A stretch of 64,000 bases of DNA from JAGQVA01 sp041391725 (GTDB lineage: Bacteria; Bacteroidota; Bacteroidia; J057), in contig JAWKNL010000001.1 in assembly GCA_041391725.1 (NCBI GenBank), forward strand, positions 496,001 to 560,000, written 5' to 3'. Positions 44,772 to 54,426 of the stretch are shown here, piece after piece. Positions within the stretch are counted from its first letter, which is position 1. Every line of letters starts with the position of its first letter. Below the pieces are notes generated by a model. That model saw nothing but the letters and a program-made list of their open reading frames with translations, made no database searches and was not told where the DNA came from. Position numbers and translations under genes: made by a program.

Positions 44772-45923
44772 ATGTCCATCATCACAGATCCACGCTCGTT
44801 CAACTACCCTACCCAGATCAGGTTTGGCGTAGGTGTCATCTCCGAACTTCCCGGCTACCTCAACCGCCACAGCCTGCTTCGCCCGCTGATAGTTACAGAT
44901 CCCAACGTAGTGAAACTGGATTTTTTCCAAAAAATCATTGCTGACCTCCGATCCAAAGGACTGAGTGTGGAAGTTTTCTCAGACATCCACGCCAACCCGG
45001 TCAAATCGGATGTTCTCAATGGCGGGAAAATGTACCATGCCACGGACAGAGATTCTGTCGTAGGTATAGGAGGTGGCGCCGGGCTCGACGTCGCACGCGC
45101 AATCGTATTGCGGGTCAACCACCACCGTGATCTGTTTGATTACGATGACCTCATCGGTGGTGATCAGTATGTAACAGAAGAAGTGCCTCACTTTATAACT
45201 GTACCCACCACCTCTGGTACAGGAAGCGAAGTAGGCAGAAGTGCCATTATCTCAGAAGACGATACCAAAAGAAAGCGTATCCTATTTGCGCCCAAACTGA
45301 TGGCAAAGCAGGTTTTTGCCGATCCTGCACTCACCTACGACCTTCCGCCGCATATCACAGCAGCGACCGGCATGGATGCATTCACCCACAATATTGAGGC
45401 TTTTCTCGCCAAAGGGTTTCACCCTATGGCCGACGGCATTGCCCTTGAAGGTATCCGCCTGATCGCCGAATCTATTGAAGGCGCAGTCAATCATCCTACG
45501 CCCGAAACCCGCGCTAAAATGCTCATTGCTTCCATGATGGGCGCTACGGCTTTCCAAAAAGGGCTTGGCGTCGTGCATTCACTGGCGCACCCGCTTTCTA
45601 CACTGCTCGATATGCATCACGGCCTCGCCAATGCTGTCAACCTGCCTTACGGGATGCAGTTTAACCTCCCCGGGCTCGAAGACCGGTTTCGCCGTATCGC
45701 CATTGCCATGAACCTCAGTAAAACCGACGGAGAAGCAGTGATAAAGGCGCTGTTTGATCTGAATACAAGCATAGGTCTGCCACTAAGACTTTCCGACTGC
45801 GGCGTAAAGCGGGAGCATCTCGAACCACTTTCCGACCTTGCGATCGCAGATTTTGCACACCCCAACAACCCCAAACCGGTTTCAAGAGAAGACTTCCGGG
45901 CACTGTATGAAACTGCCTTCTGA
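44772..45923 (+). CDS. iron-containing alcohol dehydrogenase
   Basis: This 383-residue member of the type III ADH family starts YPTQIRFGVGVISELPGYLN. It has the dinucleotide-binding GGGAGLDVARAIVL and the FITVPTTSGTGSEV motif. The metal ligands are visible as an Asp at DPALTY and His residues in MDAFTHNIEAFL, GVVHSLAHPLSTLLDMHHGL. It probably reduces an aldehyde to alcohol (or the reverse) with NAD(P). Its place 15 nt after pfkA suggests co-transcription with glycolysis; the substrate is not determined. Confidence 0.9.
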   Translation: MSIITDPRSFNYPTQIRFGVGVISELPGYLNRHSLLRPLIVTDPNVVKLDFFQKIIADLRSKGLSVEVFSDIHANPVKSDVLNGGKMYHATDRDSVVGIGGGAGLDVARAIVLRVNHHRDLFDYDDLIGGDQYVTEEVPHFITVPTTSGTGSEVGRSAIISEDDTKRKRILFAPKLMAKQVFADPALTYDLPPHITAATGMDAFTHNIEAFLAKGFHPMADGIALEGIRLIAESIEGAVNHPTPETRAKMLIASMMGATAFQKGLGVVHSLAHPLSTLLDMHHGLANAVNLPYGMQFNLPGLEDRFRRIAIAMNLSKTDGEAVIKALFDLNTSIGLPLRLSDCGVKREHLEPLSDLAIADFAHPNNPKPVSREDFRALYETAF

Positions 45924-46000
45924 GGATTCTGATGCTGAACGTGAAAAAAATCCGGTGTTGGAGTTTACGTTTTTAGTCTGTCGGGCACTAACAGATAACT

Positions 46001-46588
46001 GTGCGCCACTCAGATGAGGACATAACGAAAATGATCCGCCAGGGCGGGGAAGCGTTGTCATCAGCGCTGAGGGAGCTTTATGATCGGCATCATAGGGAAA
46101 TGATCCGGAAACTCCGAAAAGTCATGGGTTCGGAAGCCGAAGATGTTTTCCATGATTCGCTGGTTGCGCTGGTCGAGAATGTTAGTGCCGGAAAGTTTTC
46201 CGGACGAAGTTCGCTAAAAACGTATTTGCAGGGCATCGCCGACAAACAATGCCTGCGACGATACCGGCAGACAACCAGGGCTGAGCGGTATGTGGATCGC
46301 GTATCCAAAAGCGAAACACATACCGCTGGTCCCGATGACGATTTTATCGATGACCAACTCCGGCAATCCGTAAATCAGTTGCTCACGCATCTACCTCCAA
46401 AGTGCCGGGAAATTCTGACCCTCTGGGCTCAAAAGTACTCGATGCGCGAAATTGCCCAAAAGCTAAACTATGAAAATGAAACGGTTGTAAGAACCCTCAA
46501 GAGCCGGTGCCTGAAAAACCTGGCGACAACCATCAGCGAAAATCCCGGATTGAGAAAAATGTTGGAAGAATGGAAAACCTCTGATTAG
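46001..46588 (+). CDS. ECF-type RNA polymerase sigma factor
   Basis: This 195-residue protein starts with GTG at 46001. It has region 2 (LRELYDRHHREMIRKLRKVM, GSEAEDVFHDSLVALVENV) and region 4 (LPPKCREILTLWAQKYSMRE then IAQKLNYENETVVRTLKSR), which binds the -35 element. It directs transcription of a stress or surface regulon with core polymerase. A putative membrane anti-sigma/TPR protein follows 11 nt later, the usual partner arrangement. The GTG start is favoured because it is the only good start before region 2. Confidence 0.88.
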   Translation: MRHSDEDITKMIRQGGEALSSALRELYDRHHREMIRKLRKVMGSEAEDVFHDSLVALVENVSAGKFSGRSSLKTYLQGIADKQCLRRYRQTTRAERYVDRVSKSETHTAGPDDDFIDDQLRQSVNQLLTHLPPKCREILTLWAQKYSMREIAQKLNYENETVVRTLKSRCLKNLATTISENPGLRKMLEEWKTSD

Positions 46589-46599
46589 GATTCTTCAAA

Positions 46600-47343
46600 A
46601 TGGAAAATATAGACAGTACAAACCCTTTGCTCGAAGATTATCTCGAAAACCGGCTTTCGCCCCCTGAAAAGGAAAGTTTTGAGAAGGATTTGCGCCAAAA
46701 TCCGGCGCTACAGGAAGAACTGAATCAATACAAATCAGCTTACAAAGCCCTGAAAATCATTCGGATAGAGAGCCTTTCAGATGAATTAAGAAATTACGCA
46801 AGTGCGAAAAAAAGACGCTCCCGCCTGGTCTTATCCAGTATTGCTGCATGTTTGCTCATTCTGATGCTTTCGGTTTTATCAGCCATAAGCCGCTACTCCG
46901 ACGAAGCCTTATTCCGAAATTATTTTCAACCTTACCCACCGCTGTACACGACCCTGAGGGGTGAAACTCACGATGAGTTATCTGCGCTTCATCTTGGCTT
47001 AAAAGCCTATTCTGCTCAGAATTACGATCTCGCTATCACCTACTTCCAGTCGCTTCTGCCCCAGGACTCCACCTTTGCCGATGCACAGTTTTATCTGGCC
47101 AACACCCTGATGGCAAAAGGTCAGCCCGGGCAGGCGTTAACCTCACTTGATGCCGTCAGCCAGTCTTTTCCTCAGGTGATGTGGTACCGATCGCTGGCAC
47201 TGATCGCCGAAGGTAAAACCCGGGAGGCAGAAAAACTGCTGGTTGCCCTTTCGCAAAATCCTGAAGATGATTTTTACCAGAAAAAAGCCCAGCTTCTACT
47301 CAATGATTTGGATTCCCCTGTCAGAAAGTTTTTTTTCCGGTAA
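46600..47343 (+). CDS. membrane TPR protein, likely anti-sigma partner
   Basis: This 247-residue protein has an N-terminal cytoplasmic segment (TNPLLEDYLENRLSPPEKES FEKDL, then LRQNPALQEELNQY) like other Bacteroidota anti-sigma N-termini, and one membrane helix at about 77-97 (LVLSSIAACLLILMLSVLSA). An outside part with three TPR-like repeats follows (LHLGLKAYSAQNYDLAITYF, AQFYLANTLMAKGQPGQALT, RSLALIAEGKTREAEKLLVA). No zinc-binding anti-sigma cysteines are present. Placed 11 nt after the sigma factor, it probably holds the sigma at the membrane until a signal is sensed by the TPR part. Confidence 0.78.
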   Translation: MENIDSTNPLLEDYLENRLSPPEKESFEKDLRQNPALQEELNQYKSAYKALKIIRIESLSDELRNYASAKKRRSRLVLSSIAACLLILMLSVLSAISRYSDEALFRNYFQPYPPLYTTLRGETHDELSALHLGLKAYSAQNYDLAITYFQSLLPQDSTFADAQFYLANTLMAKGQPGQALTSLDAVSQSFPQVMWYRSLALIAEGKTREAEKLLVALSQNPEDDFYQKKAQLLLNDLDSPVRKFFFR

Positions 47344-47363
47344 AAATCACCTTGCGCTTACAG

Positions 47364-50300
47364 TCAGGACTTTTTTGTCAGCCACTGATATAAAATGGGT
47401 ACGATCAGCAAAGATAAGATAGTCGAGGAAATCATTCCCCCGATGATCGTCCAGCCCAGGGGTGACCACAGGTTGCTATTGCTAAGTGTAAGCGGCAAAA
47501 GCCCAAATATCGTGGTCAGGGTAGTAAGCAAAATCGGTGTAAACCGCGTCTCACTGGATGTCATCAAGGCCTCTCTCACCGACATTCCCCGCTCCAGCAA
47601 CTGGTTGGTGTAATCTACCAGAATAATAGACGTGTTGACCACAATGCCCACAAGGCTGGTAAAGCCGACAAATGCCAGAAAGGAAAAGGAATATCCCGAC
47701 AAAAACAACGCAACTATAGACCCTGAAAACGCCAGCGGAATCGCAGAAAATACTACAAAAGGCTGACTGAAAGATTTAAACTGAAGTACCAGCACGGCAA
47801 AAATCCCCAGCAATGCCACCACCAGCATCTGCCCCAGATCGCCAAAAGATTCCTGTTGGGTCTCGTATTCTCCCGAAATATAATAGGAATAACCTGCAGG
47901 CAACGGAATGGTGTCCAGTCTGGCGATGATATTTTTGGTCACCTCGGTCACATTATAACCTTCCTTCACATCCGCAGTAACCGTAACTGTACGCTCCAGG
48001 TCGTAATGATCAATCTGTGAAGCGCCAGCCTCAAATTCAAGCCGTGCAACCTGTCCCAGCGGTACCTGCGCACCCGAAACACTGGCTACTGATATACGTT
48101 GAAAATCACTCAGTTGGGCATCTTCTCCCTGTACCATCCGCGCCACCATCGGGTATTTGTTTCCATCAGGAAGATTGACCGTACCCAGATCATTGCCGGT
48201 AAAGGCTGTCCTTACTGCAATGTCGATATCGGCCAGTTGTACGCCAAGCATGCCTGCCTTGTCGCGGTTGATCTGGGTGCGAATATTGGTTTTGCTGAGT
48301 GCCAGGGGATTGTCCACATTCATCGTCCCCGCCTCTCCTTCTATCACATCTTCCAACGCGCCTGCAAAAACTTTCAGCGAGTCCAGATTATCTCCGATGA
48401 TTTTTATGGCTACCGGCGCATCATAAGGGGGGCCGTTTTTGAGTTCCAATACCCTGATTTTCGCGCCCGGATACTGATCAAAGGTCTGCCGGAGGCGATC
48501 CACTAATGAATAAAACCGCGCCTGATCCCACGATTCGAGGTGAACCAGCGCCTGTGCGTGATTGCTGGAAAAGTTTTTGGGGATAATATTGTAGTATATC
48601 TGCGGGTTTCCGTGGCCGACATTCATAACAAATCCGGTTACAAAATCGGCAGTATCCAAAACTGCCTCCACATAAGCTGCCGCCTGATTGGTTCTTTCGA
48701 GGTTGCTTCCTTCGGGCAAATCAATATTTACCACCAGCATGGGCTTATCAGCCGTGGGGAAAAAGCTCACCCCAACCAGCGGAAACAAAAATATACTACC
48801 CACCAGTGTAGCAACTGATATTCCGACAATCACCCAGGGTCTGTCCAGTGAAAAATTCAACAGATTCCGGTAACGGCGCTCAATAAATCCCTGAATGATC
48901 CGCTCGGCGCGGGTGATTTCACCGGCTACTACCGGCCGCATCAGCTTGCTGGCAAGAATAGGCGTCAATGCCAGCGCCAAAACCACCGAAGCCACCAGGC
49001 TGAAAATGACAATCAATGGCAGTGATTGGATAAACTCTCCTGTGCCTCCACCGAGTTGTGTAATCGGGAAGAAAGAAAGTACTGTGGTTACAGTCGAACT
49101 CACAATAGCCCAGCCAACCTCAGAAGTGCCTTTCGCAGCAGCTTCCAGCGGACTATATCCTTCCTTCAGAAACCGGTAAATGTTTTCTACCACCACAATC
49201 CCGTTGTCCACCAGCAAACCCAGCGCGAGTACCAGCCCTGCAATCGAAATCTGCTGTAGCCCGAATCCGCTGAGATCGAGCAGATAAATCGCTATGAGGA
49301 TGGAGGTAGGAATAACTGTCATTACAATCAGCGCATTGCGGATTCCCAGAAAAATCAAAATCACAGCACCTACCAGCACAATTCCTTGTAAAAGATTAAG
49401 GAAAAAGTCATTAATACGGGTGGCCACCGCAGGGCCTTGCTTAAATGCGTATCTCAATTCCATGCCCGGAGGCAATTCTTTTTCAAATGCGGCGATTTCT
49501 GCATCAAGCGCATCGGTAATGGAAAGGATGTTTTCTCCGGATTTCTGGGTAATGGAAACGAATACGGCACGTTGTCCATTTACCCGGGCCAGATAACGGG
49601 GATCTTCATATCCGAAATACACGTCAGCCACATCCCTGAGATAAATAATATTGCCATTGCGGGAGGCGATGACGGTTTCACCCAAATCTTCGGCAGACTG
49701 ATAACCGCCAGAGGTTTTCATGGTAAATTTTTGTGTGCCTGCCTCCAGTTCCCCGCCGGGAATGTTGGCGTTGTTTCCCTGCAAAATCCCGCTTATCTGA
49801 TTTAGCGGTATGCCCAGCCGGGCGATTTTCTCCATATCCAGTGCAATCCTGATTTCTTCTTCGGGATAACCTTCCTTTTCGACATTTCGCACGCCTTCTA
49901 CATTTTTCAGCCGGTCTTCGAGCCGCTCCGACCAGTTGATCATCTCGCGGTAAGGCGCGCCATCAGACACCAGCGCCAACTGGAGGATTTTCACATCCAG
50001 CGGACTTATTTGGTTGATTTCCAGGCTATTTAGCTCTTTTGGAAGCTGGTCGCGCACGGTATTGACGCTGGCACGCACTTCGTCAAACTGGTCGTCGGTA
50101 TTTACGCCAAATTCACCTTCAATCCGTATCACTGCCACCCCGTCTTTTATCGTGGTGCGTATTTCGGTAAGGTCATCCAGTTCGTTGAGTTTTTCTTCAA
50201 TCGGGTCAACCACAAGTTCTTCAATATCTCTCGGATCGGCTCCCGGATAAACGGCAACTACGGTGTAGAGCGGGAAATCCAATGCGGGATCTTCAGAGCG

Positions 50301-50399
50301 GGGCATGGTGAGGAAAGAGAGCGTACCCAGACACAACACCAGAAAAACCAGCACTGTAACGAAGGCATAATTATCTATGGCGATTTTTGGCAAACGCAT
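47364..50399 (-). CDS. RND-type efflux transporter (AcrB family)
   Basis: This 1011-residue inner-membrane pump has the RND architecture: TM1, a large periplasmic porter/docking region, a helix cluster with LLVDNGIVVVENIYRFLKEG (equivalent of the proton-relay Asp-rich helix 4), a second periplasmic loop, and the final helices. It opens with IDNYAFVTVLVFLVLCLGTL and contains the PRSEDPALDFPLYTV start of the porter region. It works as a trimer with the adaptor and outer-membrane channel encoded upstream, exporting drugs, detergents or metabolites. It is shorter than AcrB (1049), within the HAE3/HME range. The gene is downstream of the MFP gene by 55 bp. Confidence 0.93.
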   Translation of the reverse strand: MRLPKIAIDNYAFVTVLVFLVLCLGTLSFLTMPRSEDPALDFPLYTVVAVYPGADPRDIEELVVDPIEEKLNELDDLTEIRTTIKDGVAVIRIEGEFGVNTDDQFDEVRASVNTVRDQLPKELNSLEINQISPLDVKILQLALVSDGAPYREMINWSERLEDRLKNVEGVRNVEKEGYPEEEIRIALDMEKIARLGIPLNQISGILQGNNANIPGGELEAGTQKFTMKTSGGYQSAEDLGETVIASRNGNIIYLRDVADVYFGYEDPRYLARVNGQRAVFVSITQKSGENILSITDALDAEIAAFEKELPPGMELRYAFKQGPAVATRINDFFLNLLQGIVLVGAVILIFLGIRNALIVMTVIPTSILIAIYLLDLSGFGLQQISIAGLVLALGLLVDNGIVVVENIYRFLKEGYSPLEAAAKGTSEVGWAIVSSTVTTVLSFFPITQLGGGTGEFIQSLPLIVIFSLVASVVLALALTPILASKLMRPVVAGEITRAERIIQGFIERRYRNLLNFSLDRPWVIVGISVATLVGSIFLFPLVGVSFFPTADKPMLVVNIDLPEGSNLERTNQAAAYVEAVLDTADFVTGFVMNVGHGNPQIYYNIIPKNFSSNHAQALVHLESWDQARFYSLVDRLRQTFDQYPGAKIRVLELKNGPPYDAPVAIKIIGDNLDSLKVFAGALEDVIEGEAGTMNVDNPLALSKTNIRTQINRDKAGMLGVQLADIDIAVRTAFTGNDLGTVNLPDGNKYPMVARMVQGEDAQLSDFQRISVASVSGAQVPLGQVARLEFEAGASQIDHYDLERTVTVTADVKEGYNVTEVTKNIIARLDTIPLPAGYSYYISGEYETQQESFGDLGQMLVVALLGIFAVLVLQFKSFSQPFVVFSAIPLAFSGSIVALFLSGYSFSFLAFVGFTSLVGIVVNTSIILVDYTNQLLERGMSVREALMTSSETRFTPILLTTLTTIFGLLPLTLSNSNLWSPLGWTIIGGMISSTILSLLIVPILYQWLTKKS

Positions 50400-50454
50400 A
50401 ATGGTAATTTTTACAGTAAATAGAATTGGACTGAAATGAAATCAGACAGACTGG

Positions 50455-51531
50455 TTATTGTTTTTCGGCGAGATTTTTTTCCGGTACTCCGGGAAAAAAA
50501 ACATTGTCCCCCTCTCTGAGATAGCGCGCCCCGTCGGTAATGACGTTGGTAAGGCCGTTGAGCTCGCCGACCGGTACTGCTATGTGATCATTGCCAATGC
50601 GGTAATGAATATCTATTCTTTTCACTTTCTGACTTCCCTGAACGGTAGTATAAACGGTTGCTCTGCCAGGTTCAGCTTCTACGATGGCAGATAGCGGAAT
50701 TTTCGCCCATTTTTCGTCACTATTCGGAGTAAGGATAATCTGGCCGATAAATCCGTTTTTGAGCGAATGTTTACTTTTTTCCAGTTGAAGTTCTACCTGA
50801 AATACACCGCTCATCGGGTCTGCGCCAGCCACAATTTCGACCACATGCGCCTTAAAAGTGTCTGCCGGCCAGGCGTCAAAGAAGACAGAAGCGTGGTCGC
50901 CATAGTTTACGCGCACAATATCCGTATCTGTCAGTCCGGCCCTGATCACCTGATCGCTGTTGGTCGCGGCGAGGAAAAACACCGGACTTCCCGGGCCGAT
51001 GATTTCACCTGATTCGGCAAATTTTTTGAGAATACGGCCATTGGCGGGAGCGTAAATTTCGGAGTACTGGCGGTTGAAGTTTGCGATCCGCAGGTTGGAT
51101 TCGGCAACATCTTTGGCTGTAGTGAGATCCTGCACAACTTCCAGGGTTACCACAGTATCTTCATAAAGACGGGTGGCGCGGTCCAGGTCGCGGCGGGCTT
51201 TATCCACCGCCTGAGTCGCCTGGTTTACCTGTGCGTCAATTTCGGAAAGGTCGAGCCGGGCGAGCAACTGGCCTTTGCGCACAGTAGCACCTTCATTGAC
51301 ATAAACGGCCTTGATCACACCTCCGGTTTTGAAAGAAAGTTTGATCTCCTCCTGAGCCGCAACAATGCCGCTGGTAAATACAGGCGGAGCTTCAGAAAGT
51401 ATTTCGATGGTTTCCATCCTGACAGGAATGGCAGGAGCGGCTGTAGGTTCGGAAGAAACCGGTGTTTGTGTGCCGCAGGCTGTGATGATTGCGGCAACGA
51501 AAACAAGCAGGGTTGACTGAAAGGTATTCAT
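50455..51531 (-). CDS. RND efflux periplasmic adaptor (MFP, lipoprotein)
   Basis: This 358-residue adaptor bridges the pump and channel. It has a lipoprotein signal (MNTFQSTLLVFVAAIITACG, with Cys19 in ITAC as lipid attachment site) and the lipoyl/hairpin part (VYVNEGATVRKGQLLARLDL SEIDAQVNQATQAVDKAR). The alpha-hairpin coiled coil leads to the second lipoyl half (IYAPANGRILKKFAESGEII). A beta-barrel and membrane-proximal domain complete it (GFIGQIILTPNSDEKWAKIP). It lies between tolC and the pump on the same strand. Confidence 0.92.
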   Translation of the reverse strand: MNTFQSTLLVFVAAIITACGTQTPVSSEPTAAPAIPVRMETIEILSEAPPVFTSGIVAAQEEIKLSFKTGGVIKAVYVNEGATVRKGQLLARLDLSEIDAQVNQATQAVDKARRDLDRATRLYEDTVVTLEVVQDLTTAKDVAESNLRIANFNRQYSEIYAPANGRILKKFAESGEIIGPGSPVFFLAATNSDQVIRAGLTDTDIVRVNYGDHASVFFDAWPADTFKAHVVEIVAGADPMSGVFQVELQLEKSKHSLKNGFIGQIILTPNSDEKWAKIPLSAIVEAEPGRATVYTTVQGSQKVKRIDIHYRIGNDHIAVPVGELNGLTNVITDGARYLREGDNVFFPGVPEKNLAEKQ

Positions 51532-51560
51532 TTTTAGGATTTTGATAGTGGAAGGATGGA

Positions 51561-52922
51561 TTAAATGGCTGATGCCCAGTTGAGTTCGGCGACTTTGCTG
51601 TAGTATTCCCAGTTGTAAATGCTGCGGTTGAGCCGGGCCTGTGTCAACTGGTTTTGGGCGTCGAGTAGTTCGAGCAGGCTGGCTTTATTTTCCTGATACC
51701 GCTTTCGGATTTGTGAAAACGTAATGGAAGCTGCGGCCTCGGTTTTTTGTGCAGCTTCCCCCGCTGTCCGGGCAGCCTGAACCTGATACCAGGCTTGCTG
51801 CACCTGAAGCTGAATCTGTTGCTGAAGTTCGTTCTCCTGATTGTAGCGTATGGCCTGATCGATTTCGGCCTGCTGGGTACGGGCGTCGTTCTGGAAGCCT
51901 TTAAACAAATCCCACTGAAGGGAAACCTGCCCCAACCAGAACCGCTGATTGCTGTCAAATGTATAGCCAAATCCCTGCGCGCCGGCATCTACTACAGCTA
52001 CGACTCTGGGAAGTGCCGAAGATTTGCTGATGCGGAGTTCATATTCACCGGCTTCTCTGGCGTACTGAAGCTGGCTGAGTTCGGCGCGTTGAATCAGACT
52101 GTGAGACATAGCCTGATCGAGGCCGGCAACAGGGGTAGTACCTGCAGGCAGGGTATCAGCAACAATTTCTTCTCCCAGTGGCCGGTTTAGCAGAAAGTTG
52201 AAATAGGCTTTGGCGGTCTGATTCTGCATAATGGCCTGGGCTTCCTGCTCTTTGAGTCTGGCAAGTTCGGCTTCTGCGCGGGAGACAACGTCGGGAGTGG
52301 CTTTCTGGTTATCGACCAGGCGCTGGTTGACGCGGATAATTTCACGGAGAAGGGATTCTGTTTCGCGATATATCTCCAGCGCATCCTCGGTTTTCAGGTA
52401 GTTGAAATAAGCTATGCGAATGTCTTTTTCAAGTTCGGCGGCGTAGGTAGCCTGTTGTGCCTCCGCCAGGCTGATCAGCGATTTTTTGGCTTTGTAGTTG
52501 AGATAGATATCGGGATTAAAAAGGGGTTGAATCAGGCGAAATTTGGTTTCCTGAAAATTGTTGGGCAAAAACTGCTCGTTGACATTTTCGAGGTTAGTGG
52601 GAAAGGTTTGCGTCTCGGTGAGTTGATTGAGTGTTGCGTAAATGGGGTTAAACAAATCTCCGATTGGAAACTGAATGGCCCGCCCACCATTGGCCAGGGT
52701 GTAAGACGCAGAGAAAGTAAGCTGAGGCATAAACAACCCCCGCGCTTCCCGCAGTGCCTGAACGCTTTTCTGATAGGACATTTCGCTTGATTTCAGCGCC
52801 AGATTGTTTTGAAGCCCTTCATTTACATAACCGTCGAGAATACCCGACTGGGCTCCGGCAGAGTGGATTGTCAGCAGAAAAGCCAGTCCAAATGCGGTAA
52901 AAGTGGAGAGGAAATTTTTCAT
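51561..52922 (-). CDS. TolC-family outer-membrane efflux channel
   Basis: This 453-residue protein has a signal peptide (NFLSTFTAFGLAFLLTIHSA) and two long helical repeats of OEP type, with LDGYVNEGLQNNLALKSSEM and ARGLFMPQLTFSASYTLANG at the start. The second repeat begins LDQAMSHSLIQRAELSQLQY and has SKSSALPRVVAVVDAGAQGF. It forms the outer-membrane duct of the tripartite pump and is the first gene of the tolC-mfp-rnd operon. A palindromic operator-like site lies 61-73 bp upstream of its start codon. Confidence 0.92.
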   Translation of the reverse strand: MKNFLSTFTAFGLAFLLTIHSAGAQSGILDGYVNEGLQNNLALKSSEMSYQKSVQALREARGLFMPQLTFSASYTLANGGRAIQFPIGDLFNPIYATLNQLTETQTFPTNLENVNEQFLPNNFQETKFRLIQPLFNPDIYLNYKAKKSLISLAEAQQATYAAELEKDIRIAYFNYLKTEDALEIYRETESLLREIIRVNQRLVDNQKATPDVVSRAEAELARLKEQEAQAIMQNQTAKAYFNFLLNRPLGEEIVADTLPAGTTPVAGLDQAMSHSLIQRAELSQLQYAREAGEYELRISKSSALPRVVAVVDAGAQGFGYTFDSNQRFWLGQVSLQWDLFKGFQNDARTQQAEIDQAIRYNQENELQQQIQLQVQQAWYQVQAARTAGEAAQKTEAAASITFSQIRKRYQENKASLLELLDAQNQLTQARLNRSIYNWEYYSKVAELNWASAI

Positions 52923-52982
52923 AAGTACTGTGATTTATTTTTCTTCTGAATAGTGATAATCGAATGAACACAACCTACAAAA

Positions 52983-52995
52983 TGAACAGTGTTTA
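52983..52995. promoter_or_regulatory. putative TetR operator upstream of the efflux operon
   Basis: TGAACAGTGTTTA is a near-perfect copy (one mismatch) of the palindrome TGAACAATGTTCA found in front of the tetR gene at 53693-53705. A further half-site (TGAACA) lies at 52965-52970. Confidence 0.6.
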
Positions 52996-53014
52996 GTATA
53001 TGGGTAAAAAAATT

Positions 53015-53659
53015 TTATTTCTGATATTGGGAAAGCAACATATCGGTCGTATCGCTGATCAGGGTTTGGTTGAGGTGGCTGGGGAATAATTTTTCCAGCC
53101 GTTTGCAGATTTGCAGGCTGGCCATTCCATGCACCGAAGACCAGATCGCAAAGGTGGTCAGGTTTACATCTCCTGTTTTAAAATAACCTTTATCGATACA
53201 TTCCTGAACCGTATCATACAGCATACCAAAGGATCGCATGACGGCTGCCCATTTTTCTGGAGGCATTACATCTTCGGCGGGCTTACCCAGGCGTTCTTCG
53301 ATAATATTCATCGGGGCCGACTGGATAAACATCAGTTCGTAAGTCTCCGGAAACTCATAAGCAAAAGCCATATACTGCCGCCCCATTTCCCTGAGTCTTT
53401 CGACCGGGTGGGCAATCGGCAGCGCCTTTGTCATTCTTTCATAGAGCATATTAAACCCCTCTTCGTGCAGGGCAAAAAATATATCGTCCTTATTTTTGAA
53501 GTACAGGTAGATGGTTCCTACGCTGTAATCAATAGCATTGGCAATCTTTCTCACACTGACTTTTTCATAGCCCTCCTTGCGGAACAGCTTTCCGGCAGCG
53601 CGCAGGATTTTGTCTCTCAGCTCCTGCTTTTCCTTTTCTCTTCTGTCAGCGATGCTCAA
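53015..53659 (-). CDS. TetR-family regulator of the efflux operon
   Basis: About 214 residues with a TTG start at 53657-53659 (LSIADRREKEKQELRDKILR). A longer in-frame reading up to 53908 crosses the operator and the adjacent gene and is rejected. The N-terminal HTH (KILRAAGKLFRKEGYEKVSV then RKIANAIDYSVGTIYLYFKN KDDI) is classic TetR, and the C-terminal ligand domain is helical. It is divergent from the esterase gene and next to the efflux operon it probably represses. Palindromes in front of itself and of tolC share the same half-site. Confidence 0.88.
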   Translation of the reverse strand: MSIADRREKEKQELRDKILRAAGKLFRKEGYEKVSVRKIANAIDYSVGTIYLYFKNKDDIFFALHEEGFNMLYERMTKALPIAHPVERLREMGRQYMAFAYEFPETYELMFIQSAPMNIIEERLGKPAEDVMPPEKWAAVMRSFGMLYDTVQECIDKGYFKTGDVNLTTFAIWSSVHGMASLQICKRLEKLFPSHLNQTLISDTTDMLLSQYQK

Positions 53660-53692
53660 GCTTTTGATTTTTAGTTTACAACGCAAAGTAAA

Positions 53693-53705
53693 TGAACAAT
53701 GTTCA
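53693..53705. promoter_or_regulatory. putative TetR operator between tetR and the esterase gene
   Basis: TGAACAATGTTCA is a perfect 13-bp palindrome with a single central base. It lies 34-46 bp before the tetR start and 48-60 bp before the esterase start. The same motif, with one change, lies upstream of tolC. Confidence 0.65.
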
Positions 53706-53752
53706 GTAATTCCAAAAAATTTTTGAGAAATTTGGCTATTAACTCCCCAAAA

Positions 53753-54400
53753 ATGGAAAAAACCGTCTCTTTCACTACCCTGGCGCCCTATTTTGTGATG
53801 GGCGAATATACCGCTGCAACACGCCATCTCTGGATTGTATGCCACGGACACGGGCAACTTGCCCGATATTTTGCCAAACGCTTTGACATTCTCGACCTGC
53901 AACGGCATACGATCATTGCACCGCAGGGGCCCGACCGGTTTTATATGGACAATTATACCCGCGTAGGGGCGTCATGGACTACCCGGGAAAACCGCGACAT
54001 GCATATCGAAAACCAGCTCAACTACCTCGATGTGGTATTCGAAGCAGAAACCAAAAATGTGGATTTTCAGACGACCCGGCTCCATCTGCTGGGTTTTTCT
54101 CAGGGGGTAAGTGCCATTACGCGCTGGGCCGCCTCACGACATATTGCCTTCGACAGTCTGATCATGTGGGCCGGAGGCTTTCCCCCCGAACTTACCCAAC
54201 AACCCTGGTCGTGGATTAAGCCCGATGCAAAATTTTTTTCGGTTGTGGGGAAAGAAGATGAATTTTTGACAGAAGAAAGACTGGAAGAACAAAAAAAACT
54301 GATCTCTGCAGCATTTGAGAATTGTGAATTTATCATGTTTGACGGCAAACACGAGATGAATCGCGCGGTTTTGGCTGCGCTTGTAGAGAAAATCTCCTAA
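53753..54400 (+). CDS. alpha/beta-hydrolase (carboxylesterase/phospholipase family)
   Basis: This is 215 residues from the ATG at 53753 (MEKTVSFTTLAPYFVMGEYT). The ORF also opens at 53699, but that ATG lies in the operator. An oxyanion-side HGHGQLARYF motif, the nucleophile elbow GFSQG (Ser116), and likely Asp (VVGKEDEF, about 172) and His (FDGKHEMN, about 204) complete the catalytic triad. The fold matches the YpfH/YtpA-like esterases. It is divergent from tetR and may share its control. Confidence 0.85.
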   Translation: MEKTVSFTTLAPYFVMGEYTAATRHLWIVCHGHGQLARYFAKRFDILDLQRHTIIAPQGPDRFYMDNYTRVGASWTTRENRDMHIENQLNYLDVVFEAETKNVDFQTTRLHLLGFSQGVSAITRWAASRHIAFDSLIMWAGGFPPELTQQPWSWIKPDAKFFSVVGKEDEFLTEERLEEQKKLISAAFENCEFIMFDGKHEMNRAVLAALVEKIS

Positions 54401-54426
54401 TTTACCCGGCGCTTATTTTACCCAAC

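Noticed and set aside
53660..53908. N-terminal extension of the TetR protein
   Set aside because: It would cross the operator palindrome and the esterase start in antisense, and the added residues do not fit a TetR family N-terminus.
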